NCBI RefSeq assembly: GCF_014200015.1
Contig: NZ_JACHOT010000003.1
Coordinates: 1 to 64,000 of the forward strand
Reading direction: 5' to 3'
DNA length: 64,000 nt
Source of the DNA: Aminobacter niigataensis
GTDB taxonomy: Bacteria; Pseudomonadota; Alphaproteobacteria; Rhizobiales; Rhizobiaceae
The position numbers and the translations under genes were made by a program. Shown piece after piece: positions 15,621-25,341 of the stretch; within the stretch, counting starts at the first letter, position 1; every line of letters starts with the position of its first letter. The notes beneath the pieces are model-generated. The model did not search any database. It was not told the DNA's origin and saw only the letters and a list, made by a program, of their open reading frames with translations.

Positions 15621-17606
15621 TCAGACGGCGATCTTGCCGCCGCCCTGCCTGGTGATGGCGACGACGGCCGGACGCACCGGCATGTCCGGCTTGAAGTCGG
15701 GCCAGCGGGTCGACAGGTCCTCGTAGTAGGACGGACGGCCAAAGCCTTCCCAGTCCTCGCCGCCGTCGCCCGGATGCTGGACGGCGACGAAGGCGGTCTG
15801 GTCGTCGGGCGCAAACAGCGGGCCGCACATCTCGGCCCCGACCGGCACGCGGAAGAACAGCTTGGAGGTCGCGCGCGCCTCGCCCTCGGTGTCGACCGCC
15901 CACAGGCCGTCGGTGCGCCCGGTGGCCTTGGGCGAGTTGCCGTCGGTCGAAACCCAGAGGCGGCCGGCGGAATCCACTGCACAGTTGTCGGGCATGCCGA
16001 ACCAGCCATTCTCGGTGGTCGAGGTCGAGAACGAGGCGCCGACCTCGGCAATCGCGGGATCGCCGCACTTGAGCAGCACTTCCCACTTGCCCTTGGTGGC
16101 GGTGAAGTCGCCGGCGTCCTCGATCAGCTCGATGATGTGGCCGAAGGCGTTTTCGGCGCGCGGGTTGGCGGCGTCGACCTGGTCGGCCTTGCGCTTGGTG
16201 TTATTGGTCAGCATGACATAGACCTTGCCGTTGACGCCGTTGGGCTGGATGTCCTCGGGACGGTCCATCTTGGTGGCGCCGAGCAGGTCGGCGGCGCGGC
16301 GCGTCTCGATGACCACGTCGGCCTGGCTGACGAAGCCGTTGTCGGCAGTGAGCGGGCCTTCGCCCTGGACCAGCGGCAGCCATTCGAAGGCGCCGTCCTC
16401 GGCGAATTTGGCGACGTAGAGCGTGCCGTCGTCGAGCAGGTCGAGATTGGCGGCGCGGTTGTCGGGGTTGAACTTGCCGGCGGTCACGAACTTGTAGACG
16501 TAGTCGAAGCGCTCGTCGTCGCCGAGGTAGAAGACGACGCGGCCGTCGCTGGCGACGATGGATTCGGCGCCCTCGTGCTTGAAGCGGCCGAGCGCGGTGC
16601 GCTTCTTCGGCAGCGAGTTCGGATCGTTGACGTCGACCTCGACGATCCAGCCGAAGCGGTTGGGCTCGTTCGGCTCCTTGGAGACGTCGAAGCGGTCGTA
16701 GAACTTGAACCACTCATAGGTGCCTTCCGGCACGCCGAGGCGCTTGTAGTTGGCGGCTTCGGGGTGGTCGGCCGGCAGCTCGCCGCCGAAATAGCCGTGG
16801 AAGTTTTCCTCGGCCATGATGTAGGTGCCCCAGGGCGTGACGCCGCCGGCGCAATTGTTCAGCGTGCCGAAGACCTTGGTGCCCGATGCGTCAGTATTGG
16901 TCTTGAGACGATCGTGGCCGGCAGCCGGGCCGGTCAGCTGCATCTCGGTGGTGGCGGTGATGCGGCGGTTGAGCTTGCCGTCGCGGACGACCTGCCACTT
17001 GCCTGAAACCTTGCGGATCTCGACGATCGAACCGCCATGGGCGGCGAGTTCGATGTCGACGCGCTTCTGGTCGGCGGGGGCGACCTCGATCTTGCCCTCG
17101 ACGATCTTGACGATGCCGGGGAACATCAGGTGCTCGTTAGTGTATTCGTGGTTGACGACCAGCAGGCCGTGCTCGGACGAGCCTTCGAGCTCGATATAGC
17201 CAACATAGTCGTTATTGTAGCCGAACTGCCTGGCCTGCGCTTCCGGCGACTGGTTGAGCGGATCGAATTCCGGCGCATCAGTGAAGATCGGGTCGCCCCA
17301 GCGCAGCAGCACGTCGGCATCGTAGCCGGCGGCGACATGGTGCTTGTCGTCGATGCCGGCGGCGACCTCGTCGAAGTTGAAGGCCGAGCCGCCGGCGGCG
17401 CGGGCGTCGTCGGCGAGGATGATGGCGATGGGGCTGACGGTGGCGGCGATGGCCGAAACGGCGAGGGAGCCCTTGAGGAAGCCGCGGCGCGAGAAGCGCT
17501 TGGCGATGATGTCGCCCATGGTGCGGTTGTCGGTCGGGTTGTGGCCGGGACCGTCATTGTCCTCGAGCAGGCTGGTGCGGAATTTCTGATCGTAGGGCTG
17601 GTTCAT
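15621..17606 (-). CDS. phoX: PhoX-family alkaline phosphatase, Tat-exported
   Basis: The 661-residue protein belongs to the PhoX (DUF839) family, Ca/Fe-dependent phosphomonoesterases that release phosphate from organic esters in the periplasm. A twin-arginine signal, SRRGFLKGS, lies near residues 39-47, followed by a hydrophobic segment and an ARAAGG cleavage region. Family blocks include LLVVNHEYTNEHLMFPG and NNCAGGVTPWGTYIMAEEN, the latter typical of PhoX metal sites, and RPEDIQPN. The ATG at 17606 (MNQPYDQKFR) follows a purine-rich GAGGTCGA site. A Pho box lies 61 bases upstream, and a terminator downstream. Length fits the family. Confidence 0.9.
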   Translation of the reverse strand: MNQPYDQKFRTSLLEDNDGPGHNPTDNRTMGDIIAKRFSRRGFLKGSLAVSAIAATVSPIAIILADDARAAGGSAFNFDEVAAGIDDKHHVAAGYDADVLLRWGDPIFTDAPEFDPLNQSPEAQARQFGYNNDYVGYIELEGSSEHGLLVVNHEYTNEHLMFPGIVKIVEGKIEVAPADQKRVDIELAAHGGSIVEIRKVSGKWQVVRDGKLNRRITATTEMQLTGPAAGHDRLKTNTDASGTKVFGTLNNCAGGVTPWGTYIMAEENFHGYFGGELPADHPEAANYKRLGVPEGTYEWFKFYDRFDVSKEPNEPNRFGWIVEVDVNDPNSLPKKRTALGRFKHEGAESIVASDGRVVFYLGDDERFDYVYKFVTAGKFNPDNRAANLDLLDDGTLYVAKFAEDGAFEWLPLVQGEGPLTADNGFVSQADVVIETRRAADLLGATKMDRPEDIQPNGVNGKVYVMLTNNTKRKADQVDAANPRAENAFGHIIELIEDAGDFTATKGKWEVLLKCGDPAIAEVGASFSTSTTENGWFGMPDNCAVDSAGRLWVSTDGNSPKATGRTDGLWAVDTEGEARATSKLFFRVPVGAEMCGPLFAPDDQTAFVAVQHPGDGGEDWEGFGRPSYYEDLSTRWPDFKPDMPVRPAVVAITRQGGGKIAV

Positions 17607-17666
17607 GATGTCGACCTCTGGCTGGTGTACGGCTTGGGGTTCGCCGGCACCGCTAATCGGACGAGA

Positions 17667-17684
17667 TAACAGTATCATGACAGT
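17667..17684 (-). promoter_or_regulatory. Pho box (PhoB-binding site) of phoX
   Basis: On the minus strand the site reads CTGTCAT-GATA-CTGTTAT: two 7-base PhoB half-sites separated by four bases, with one mismatch in the second. It lies 61 bases before the phoX start, in the correct orientation. Confidence 0.85.
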
Positions 17685-17855
17685 TTCGCCGAAAGTCGGC
17701 CTTGGCTATAGAGCCTGACGGAACAGCGCCTTGTTCAGGCGCGAAGCACCGCGGCATTTTCGTTTCAACGTCTTTTCCCGACGAGGACAGTCTCCCATCT
17801 TTCGACGCGCGGAGCCTCACTCCGCAACCAAACGCAGCAGGCAGACGGCAGGACG

Positions 17856-18542
17856 ATGCATCAAAAACTGTGGAACAGGATCGAATTCTCGCTTTTGGCA
17901 GCCGGCATCATCATCGCCGGCGGGCTGTGGGGCTTCGTCGAATTGTCCGAGGTGGCGCGCGACGCAGCACCGCACGCCTTCGACACCGACATCCTGCTGT
18001 TCTTCCGCGAGGCCGGCAATGCGGCCGACCCTATCGGCCCGTCCTGGCTGGAAGAGGCGATGCGCGACATCACCGCACTCGGCAGCGCATCGGTGCTGAT
18101 CTACATCACCGCCATCGTCGTCATCTATCTCGGCATGACCAGGCGCTGGGGCCCGGCGCTGTTCGTCTTCGCCTCGGTGGCCGGCGGCCAAGTGCTGTCG
18201 AGCCTGCTCAAGCTCGGCATCGACCGCCCCAGGCCCGACCTCGTGCCGCATCTGGCGCAGGTCTATACGATGAGCTTTCCCAGCGGCCACGCGATGCTGT
18301 CGGCGGTGACCTACCTGACGCTTGGCGCGCTTTTGGCGCGCTTCCTGCCCGGACGTGCGACGACGATCTTCGTCTTCGCCGTGGCCGTGCTGACGACCCT
18401 GATGGTCGGTATCAGCCGCGTCTATCTCGGCGTCCACTGGCCGTCGGACGTACTGGCCGGCTGGTGCGCTGGCTTTGCCTGGGCGACGCTGTGCTGGCTG
18501 GTCAGCCGCACTCTGATGCGCCCGCAAGCCGGCGACGAATGA
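17856..18542 (+). CDS. PAP2-family membrane phosphatase
   Basis: A 228-residue integral membrane acid phosphatase of the PAP2 superfamily. The three catalytic motifs are complete: KLGIDRPRP (119-127), SFPSGHA (140-146) and SRVYLGVHWPSD (187-198). Five or six hydrophobic segments surround them. Members dephosphorylate undecaprenyl pyrophosphate, phosphatidate or lipid A in the periplasm; the exact substrate is not predictable. It is divergent from phoX, and the two share a 250-base promoter region containing the Pho box, so phosphate control of this gene too is possible but not shown. Confidence 0.9.
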   Translation: MHQKLWNRIEFSLLAAGIIIAGGLWGFVELSEVARDAAPHAFDTDILLFFREAGNAADPIGPSWLEEAMRDITALGSASVLIYITAIVVIYLGMTRRWGPALFVFASVAGGQVLSSLLKLGIDRPRPDLVPHLAQVYTMSFPSGHAMLSAVTYLTLGALLARFLPGRATTIFVFAVAVLTTLMVGISRVYLGVHWPSDVLAGWCAGFAWATLCWLVSRTLMRPQAGDE

Positions 18543-18574
18543 CGTATGCTACAGGCATTAATAATGATGCTTGA

Positions 18575-18607
18575 AACATCAATATGAATGTATGATACAT
18601 TGATGTT
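18575..18607. promoter_or_regulatory. Nested palindromes, likely operator of the XRE gene
   Basis: AACATCAAT (18575-18583) and ATTGATGTT (18599-18607) are perfect inverted arms; within them ATGTAT-G-ATACAT (18588-18600) is a second perfect palindrome. The site sits 25-57 bases before the XRE start. Confidence 0.65.
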
Positions 18608-18631
18608 GCGGATCGAGACGGGAACATCTCA

Positions 18632-18874
18632 GTGATCACAGCCGCACAGATGCGCGCCGCACGAGCGCTGGCAGGCATCGACCAGAAGACGCTCGCCGAA
18701 CTTGCCGGCGTCTCGGTGCCGACGATACAGCGCATGGAAGCGAGCGAGGGCGTGGTGCGTGGCGTGGTCGACACACTGACCAAGGTCATCGAGGCGCTCG
18801 ACGCCGCCGGCGTGGAGTTGATCGGCGAGAACGAGACCGGCGGCCGGGGCGTGCGCCTGAAGAAAAGGGCCTGA
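18632..18874 (+). CDS. XRE-family HTH transcriptional regulator
   Basis: An 80-residue single-domain regulator. The helix-turn-helix covers about residues 5-60: MRAARALAGIDQKTLAELAG then VSVPTIQRMEASEGVVRG. This short Cro/C1-like form, with the conserved ARALAGxxQ..LA..AGVS..TI.R.E core, is common in Rhizobiales. The start is a GTG. A pair of nested palindromes just upstream suggests autoregulation. It is followed 77-86 bases later by the SulP gene in the same direction, which it may control. Not linked to a visible toxin gene. Confidence 0.85.
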   Translation: MITAAQMRAARALAGIDQKTLAELAGVSVPTIQRMEASEGVVRGVVDTLTKVIEALDAAGVELIGENETGGRGVRLKKRA

Positions 18875-18959
18875 GGCTCCCGGCGATCCGCATGATGTAG
18901 TCGCGACGGCGACCGCCGACAGTCTTGCCGACGATCCCGCCGCGTTTCCAGTGGTGCGG

Positions 18960-20681
18960 ATGATGGACGCAGGCAGCAATTCAAGACAGCACAGGCAACC
19001 GACCTTCGCGGAACTGTTCACGCCCAAGCTGGTGACGGTTCTGCGCGAGGGCTATGGCGCGAGGCAGTTCAAGGCCGATGCGATTGCCGGGCTGACGGTG
19101 GCGATCGTGGCGCTGCCATTGTCGATGGCGATCGCCATCGCATCGGGCGTGTCGCCTGACAAAGGCCTGTTCACCGCGATCATCGGCGGTTTCATCGTCT
19201 CGGCGCTCGGCGGCAGCCGCTTCCAGATCGGCGGACCGGCCGGCGCCTTCATCGTGCTGGTGGCGGCAACGGTGGCGCGCGAAGGCGTGGACGGGCTGAT
19301 CCTCGCCACTGCCATGGCAGGCGTGTTCCTGACGGCGATCGGCTACCTCAGGCTCGGGACCTACATCAAGTTCATCCCCTATCCGGTGACGGTGGGCTTC
19401 ACCGCCGGCATCGCCGTGATCATCTTCGCCAGCCAGCTCAGCGAGATGTTCGGATTGACGCTCGGCGGCAAGGAACCGGGTGCGCTGGTGCCGAAGCTGA
19501 GGGCGCTGGCCGAGGCGGCGGCCACGGTGAACCCATCAGCCGTGGCGGTGGCAATGCTGACCATCGGCACCATCCTGCTGCTCAAGCGCTGGCGCCCGGG
19601 CTGGCCGGGCATGCTGATTGCGGTGGGCGTGGCTTCTCTGGCCGTTACGCTGCTGACCCTGCCGGTGGAGACCATCGGCACGCGCTTCGGCGGCATTCCG
19701 CGCAGCCTGCCCTGGCCTGCCCTGCCCGCCTTCAGCATGGACAAGGCGCTGGCGGTGCTGCCGGATGCGGTGGCCTTTGCGCTTCTCGGCGCCATCGAGT
19801 CGCTGCTGTCGGCGGTCGTCGCCGACGGCATGACCGGGCGGCGGCATCGCTCGAACTGCGAACTGGTGGCACAGGGCTTCGCCAACATCGGTGCCGCACT
19901 GTTCGGCGGCATCTGCGTGACCGGTACCATTGCCCGCACGGCGACCAACGTGCGGGCCGGCGCGCACGGTCCGGTATCAGGCATGCTGCACGCGCTTTTC
20001 CTGCTCGCCTTCATGCTGGTGGCCGCACCGCTTGCCTCCTACATCCCGCTCGCGGCGCTGGCCGGCGTGCTCGCCGTGGTGGCCTGGAACATGGTCGAGA
20101 AACAGGCCTTCGCCACACTGATCCGCTCGTCATGGGGTGACGCGCTGGTGCTGATGGTGACGTTCCTGCTGGTGGTGTTCCGCGACCTGACCGAAGGCAT
20201 CGTCGTTGGCTTTGCGCTTGGCTCGATCCTGTTCATCGACCGCATGGCCAAAAGCATCGCGGTGGAAAGCGATCAGCCGCTGGTGCAGGAGGATGTCGCC
20301 GACGCCACCAACGGCAGCCGCCACGCATACGAGGCGAGCGACGCCGGCGATGCCGACACCGTCATCTACCGCATTTCGGGAGCGTTCTTCTTCGGCGCGG
20401 CCTCGACCGTGGGGGCCGTGCTCGACCGCATCGCCGACCAGCGCAAGAACTTCATCCTCGACTGCTCGGGCGTGCCGTTTCTCGACTCAACAGCAGCGAA
20501 CGTGCTCGAAGGCGCCGCCCGCAAGGCGCGGCAGGCAGGCGTCCGCTTCTTCATCACCGGGGCATCGCCGCAGACGCGGCGGATGCTGATCAACCACGGC
20601 GTCAAGCATCCCGCCGTCAGCTATGCCGCCTCGGTGAAGGACGCGCAAGAGCTGCTCAAGGCAGAGAAGGCAGTCAGGTAG
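18960..20681 (+). CDS. SulP-family anion permease with STAS domain
   Basis: A protein of 573 residues (576 if the GTG at 18951 is used). The N-terminal ~420 residues form the SulP/SLC26 transport core; the first signature AIAGLTVAIVALPLSMAIAIASG is near residue 35-58, and the GGSRFQIGGPAGAFIVLVA block follows. The C-terminal ~110 residues are a STAS domain (YRISGAFFFGAASTVGAVLD; FILDCSGVPFLDSTAANVLEG). SulP carriers move sulfate, bicarbonate, dicarboxylates or other anions; the substrate here is not fixed by sequence. It is downstream of an XRE regulator, and a REP-like element lies after it. Confidence 0.9.
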   Translation: MMDAGSNSRQHRQPTFAELFTPKLVTVLREGYGARQFKADAIAGLTVAIVALPLSMAIAIASGVSPDKGLFTAIIGGFIVSALGGSRFQIGGPAGAFIVLVAATVAREGVDGLILATAMAGVFLTAIGYLRLGTYIKFIPYPVTVGFTAGIAVIIFASQLSEMFGLTLGGKEPGALVPKLRALAEAAATVNPSAVAVAMLTIGTILLLKRWRPGWPGMLIAVGVASLAVTLLTLPVETIGTRFGGIPRSLPWPALPAFSMDKALAVLPDAVAFALLGAIESLLSAVVADGMTGRRHRSNCELVAQGFANIGAALFGGICVTGTIARTATNVRAGAHGPVSGMLHALFLLAFMLVAAPLASYIPLAALAGVLAVVAWNMVEKQAFATLIRSSWGDALVLMVTFLLVVFRDLTEGIVVGFALGSILFIDRMAKSIAVESDQPLVQEDVADATNGSRHAYEASDAGDADTVIYRISGAFFFGAASTVGAVLDRIADQRKNFILDCSGVPFLDSTAANVLEGAARKARQAGVRFFITGASPQTRRMLINHGVKHPAVSYAASVKDAQELLKAEKAVR

Positions 20682-20734
20682 CCTGACCGCAGTCTCCGGC
20701 CGTGGCTTTCTGAACTGTGGACGACGTCATCATC

Positions 20735-20797
20735 GTCACGGCATGGATTCCCGACACTCTCCGCTCGCTTCGCTCGCTCACGAGGCCGGGAATGACG
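20735..20797 (+). repeat. REP-like element, subtype B
   Basis: Again CACGGCATGGATTCCCGACA..CGCTCACGAGG..GGGAATGACG. It lies between the convergent SulP and Hsp70-like genes. Confidence 0.75.
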
Positions 20798-20841
20798 GCC
20801 TTCTGGGCCGCCTCCGCCGACAGGCAAGATCGTAGCCTGCG

Positions 20842-22098
20842 TCAGCCGAACTTGCGCTGCGCATCGAGAGCCAGGCCAAGGCCGACGGAACCGAAGGCAT
20901 CGCCCTGGACGATCCTGGCTTCCGGCACCAGCGCCAGGATGCTCTGGCGTGCCAGAGGAATGGCGGTCGAGCCGCCGGTGAGGAAGACGGCGGTGATGTC
21001 GCTGGCCTGCACCTGCGCTTCTTCAAGCGTATCGGCGACGGTCGCCGTGACGCGGCCGACCGCGGCGCGGATGGTGTCCTCCAGCCCCTGCCTGGTCAGC
21101 GACCCGGTGAACTTCGCCGCTGGCAGCGAAACGTCGATGGAGGCTGCCTCGGCGTCGGTCAGCTCGATCTTGGCCTTCTCGACCCTGGTCGCCAGAGCGT
21201 GGCCGAAACGCTGGTCGACGACCTCGATCAGCCGGTCGATGAGTTCGGGACGTTGTGCCTCGAAACGTATCTGGCGCAGGTCGAGCCTGGCCTTGGGCGT
21301 GTAGAGCAGGTTGATGCGCTGCCACGTCGCCAGGTCGATGAAATAGCCAGCCGGCAGGTTGCGCTTGCCGTCCTTGGTCGGCGTGAGATAGCCGAGTTCG
21401 GGCATGACGTGGGCGATGCTGAGCAGGCGGTCGAAATCGGTGCCGCCAATGTGGACGCCGCGGTTGGCGAGGATGTCGGCCTTGCGGTCGGGTGCCGCGG
21501 CGCGCTCGGGCGAGACGCGGACGATGGAGAAGTCGGAGGTGCCGCCGCCCATGTCGACGATCAGCGCCAGCTCTTCGCGCGTCACGGTGCGTTCGTAGTC
21601 GAGGGCTGCCGCGATGGGCTCGAACTGAAAGTCGATGTGCTTGAAGCCCTGCGCGCGGGCAGCCTTCTCGAGCTCGCCCTGGGCTGCGGCATCGGCTTCG
21701 GGATTGTCGTCGACGAACTGGACCGGGCGGCCGAGCACGACATTTTCGACCGACTCGCCGACATGGCCTTCGAGGCGATCCTTGAGATGGCCGACGAACA
21801 TGCCGATGATGTCGGTGAAGGCGATCTGGCGCGCCTTGATGCGGGTCTTCTCATGCACCAGCGAACTGCCGAGCACGCTTTTCAGCGCGCGCATCAGGCG
21901 GCCTTCGGCGCCGTCGGTGTATTCGCCGATGGCACGGCGGCCAAGTGCCGTCTGGTTGTCTTCGAAGTTGAAGAAGATGGCCGAAGGCAGCGTGACGTTC
22001 TCGCCCTCGAGCGCGACGAGGCGCGGGCGGCCGTTCTCGATGACGCCAACGGTTGAATTGGAAGTGCCAAAGTCTATGCCGCCGAAAGCCGGTCGCAT
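20842..22098 (-). CDS. Hsp70-family chaperone-like protein (YegD type)
   Basis: A 418-residue actin-fold ATPase related to DnaK but without the C-terminal peptide-binding domain, as in E. coli YegD (about 450 residues). Phosphate-1 motif GGIDFGTSNSTVG (6-18), phosphate-2 DMGGGTSDF (182-190), the adenosine motif TGGSTAIP near residue 372 and the conserved FEPIAAALDY (159-168) are all present. Such proteins are thought to act as specialised, cytosolic chaperones or regulators. It is divergent from the LysE exporter gene. Function beyond ATP binding is not known. Confidence 0.88.
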   Translation of the reverse strand: MRPAFGGIDFGTSNSTVGVIENGRPRLVALEGENVTLPSAIFFNFEDNQTALGRRAIGEYTDGAEGRLMRALKSVLGSSLVHEKTRIKARQIAFTDIIGMFVGHLKDRLEGHVGESVENVVLGRPVQFVDDNPEADAAAQGELEKAARAQGFKHIDFQFEPIAAALDYERTVTREELALIVDMGGGTSDFSIVRVSPERAAAPDRKADILANRGVHIGGTDFDRLLSIAHVMPELGYLTPTKDGKRNLPAGYFIDLATWQRINLLYTPKARLDLRQIRFEAQRPELIDRLIEVVDQRFGHALATRVEKAKIELTDAEAASIDVSLPAAKFTGSLTRQGLEDTIRAAVGRVTATVADTLEEAQVQASDITAVFLTGGSTAIPLARQSILALVPEARIVQGDAFGSVGLGLALDAQRKFG

Positions 22099-22307
22099 CG
22101 TCTCGTCCTGAATTTTTCTGCGTGATCGGGCGGCCGATCCTCAAGAAAGGCCGCAGCGGGACCGTGCGCATACACGAGGCGGGGACCAATGTCGATGTCT
22201 GAAGCGCCATCCGGGAAAATGTGATCGCTGGCCCAACCATCGCAACATTCACAGGAAACCGCTTTCGTGCGATATCGTCGCCTCCCGATCGACGCGCGAG
22301 CCTTTCG

Positions 22308-22925
22308 ATGACCCTTGCAGGATTTCTTGCCTATAGCGGCGCGCTGGCCGTTGCCGCCGCCATCCCCGGCCCGGGCGTGACCGCACTGGTGGCGCGCGCG
22401 CTCGGCTCCGGCTTCCGCTCGTCGCTGGCGATGTCGCTGGGACTGGTTGTCGGCGACCTGACCTACCTCACCGCCGTGGTGCTGGGCCTGGCCCTCGTCG
22501 CCCAGTCCTTCGGCATTGTGTTCCTGGCCATCAAGTGGCTGGGCGTCGCCTATCTTGCCTACCTCGCCTGGAATTTCTGGACCAGCGGCATCACGCCCGA
22601 GACGATCGAGGCGAGAAAGGGCAAGGGCGGGCTGCTGTCGAGCTTCCTCGCCGGGCTGACGGTGACGCTGGGCAATCCCAAGACGATGATCTTCTACCTG
22701 GCGATCACGCCGACGGTCGTCGACCTGCATTCGCTGACGCTCGGCGACTACGGCATCCTGGTTGCCATCACGGTGGTGGTGCTGATGGTCGTGCTGGTGC
22801 CGTATCTGCTCTTGGCGTCGAAGGCGCGCTGGTTCCTCAAGACACCACGAGCGCTGAAGCTGCTCAACCGCACCGCCGCAACCTTCATGGTCGGTGCGGC
22901 TGCAGCGATTGCGGTCCGCCAGTAG
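22308..22925 (+). CDS. LysE-family amino-acid exporter
   Basis: A 205-residue inner-membrane protein of the LysE/RhtB family. The signature IPGPGVTALVARALGSGFRSSLAMSLG (residues 18-44) and the second motif LGNPKTMIFYLAI (about 119-131) are typical; six hydrophobic segments fit the family. Members export lysine, threonine, homoserine lactones or related compounds. The ATG at 22308 begins at the first membrane helix, so the 29-residue upstream extension was rejected. A hairpin at 22959-22984 separates it from cysK. Confidence 0.9.
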   Translation: MTLAGFLAYSGALAVAAAIPGPGVTALVARALGSGFRSSLAMSLGLVVGDLTYLTAVVLGLALVAQSFGIVFLAIKWLGVAYLAYLAWNFWTSGITPETIEARKGKGGLLSSFLAGLTVTLGNPKTMIFYLAITPTVVDLHSLTLGDYGILVAITVVVLMVVLVPYLLLASKARWFLKTPRALKLLNRTAATFMVGAAAAIAVRQ

Positions 22926-22958
22926 GAACCAGCAGGAATTTCATTCCTCGATTTCGGC

Positions 22959-22984
22959 TTTCCCGGAAACGTGTTTCCGGGAAA
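22959..22984. repeat. Perfect 12-bp inverted repeat with 2-base spacer
   Basis: TTTCCCGGAAAC (22959-22970) and GTTTCCGGGAAA (22973-22984). No T-run follows. It lies 34 bases after the lysE-like gene and 93 bases before cysK; it may be a REP-type hairpin, an mRNA stabiliser or an operator. Confidence 0.6.
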
Positions 22985-23077
22985 TGCGCCTAATCAGCAC
23001 GACGCCCACTCGGAATTTGCCCTGCGACACCCTATCTTCGTCGCTCAAATCTCAGGCCTATTTCGGGAGCGAAATCG

Positions 23078-24058
<981 letters not shown>

Positions 24059-24094
24059 GGGGCGACTTTCCCGCCTCCACTTGCGGGAGAAGCT

Positions 24095-25339
24095 TTACCG
24101 GGCGGCGAGAGCCGCCCGTTTTCGTTGCAGGAAGCGGCGGACGGCGGCATCGGTCTCGAGGCCGGTCGCAATCTCGTAGGCCTTGCCGGCTTCCCGGAAA
24201 TCGCCGGCAAGCGACAGCAGTTCGGCGCGGGCCGCCCAGTAGGGCTGGTATTGGTCGAGGCGAGCGTCATCGATGGCGTCGAGCAGGGCGAGCCCCCTCG
24301 CCGGCTCGACGGCATAGGCCACGGCGACCGCATGATTGACGGCGACGACTGGCGAGGCGGTGAGCGTCATCAAGCCGGCATAGAGGGTGGCGATCGCCGC
24401 CCAGTCGGTGCGGCCGGTGGAGCGGCGCGCCGCATGGGCCGATTGGATCGCCGCCTCGATCCGGTAGCGGCCGATGCCGTCGAAAAGCCCGGCGCGCTGG
24501 AGCAGCGCGTCAGCCTCGGCGATCATGTCGGCATCCCACCGAAGCGTGTCCTGCTCGCTGAGCGGAACGAACTCGCCGGCGGCATCGCGGCGAGCCGCGC
24601 GGCGGGCCTCGGCATGCAGCATGAGCGACAGGAGCCCGGCCGCCTCGCCCTCGCCAGGCATCAGCTCGACCAGCAGGCGGCCGAGCCAGATGGCCTCGGA
24701 GGCCAGGTTGCGGCGGCGAGACTCGGCCCCGGCCGGATCGGCCCAGCCTTCGGCGAAGGCGGCGTAGATGGCCTCCAGCACAGCCGAGAGCCTTTCGCCC
24801 AGTTCCGCCGCTTCGGGAATGCGGAAGGGGATGCCGGCCTGCCTGATGCGCGCCTTGGCCCGCACCAGGCGCTGGCCCATGGTCGCCGGCGAAACCAGGA
24901 AGGCCGAGGCGATGGTGGCGGCATCGAAGCCGAGGATGGCCTGCAGGATCAACGGCGCACGCACGCCGGGATCGATCGCCGGATGGGCGCATGCGAAGAT
25001 CAGGCCGAGCCGGTCGTCGGGAAACTTTTCGCGCGCCATTTCCTGCTCCAGCTCCTCGCCGATCAGGCGCAGGTGATCCTGGCCGGCCTCCCCGGCGGCG
25101 CGCCGCCGCTGCTGGTCGATCGAACGGCGGCGCGCCACCGTCAGCAGCCAGGCCTCGGGATGCAGCGGCACGCCCGTCTCAGGCCATTTGACAAGTGCGG
25201 CGGCAAAGGCGTCGGCGAGTGCATCCTCGGCCGAAGCGACGTCGCGGGTGCGCGAGGCAAGGTAGGCGACCAGCCTGCCATAGCTCTGGCGGGCAGCGGC
25301 CTCGGCCGCCGCCCGTGCCTGTTCCGCGGCACAGGCCAT
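24095..25339 (-). CDS. ECF42-type RNA polymerase sigma factor
   Basis: A 414-residue extracytoplasmic-function sigma factor with a long C-terminal extension. The sigma-2 region is at about 20-85 (YGRLVAYLASRTRDVASAEDALADAFAAAL), the sigma-4 HTH at about 125-170 (LGFDAATIASAFLVSPATMGQRLVRAKARIR). The ~230-residue helical, TPR-like tail and the neighbouring DGPF/YCII gene define group ECF42. Group members are linked to stress or antibiotic responses, and the tail is needed for activity. Its start is two bases after the DGPF gene stop, so they are coupled. There is no anti-sigma factor beside it, as is usual for this group. Confidence 0.9.
   Translation of the reverse strand: MACAAEQARAAAEAAARQSYGRLVAYLASRTRDVASAEDALADAFAAALVKWPETGVPLHPEAWLLTVARRRSIDQQRRRAAGEAGQDHLRLIGEELEQEMAREKFPDDRLGLIFACAHPAIDPGVRAPLILQAILGFDAATIASAFLVSPATMGQRLVRAKARIRQAGIPFRIPEAAELGERLSAVLEAIYAAFAEGWADPAGAESRRRNLASEAIWLGRLLVELMPGEGEAAGLLSLMLHAEARRAARRDAAGEFVPLSEQDTLRWDADMIAEADALLQRAGLFDGIGRYRIEAAIQSAHAARRSTGRTDWAAIATLYAGLMTLTASPVVAVNHAVAVAYAVEPARGLALLDAIDDARLDQYQPYWAARAELLSLAGDFREAGKAYEIATGLETDAAVRRFLQRKRAALAAR
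24099..24122 (+). terminator. Rho-independent terminator of cysK
   Basis: CGGGCGGC (24099-24106), loop GAGA, GCCGCCCG (24111-24118), then TTTT. It lies inside the last codons of the opposite-strand sigma-factor gene, so the two genes share this DNA. Confidence 0.75.
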
Positions 25340-25341
25340 GC

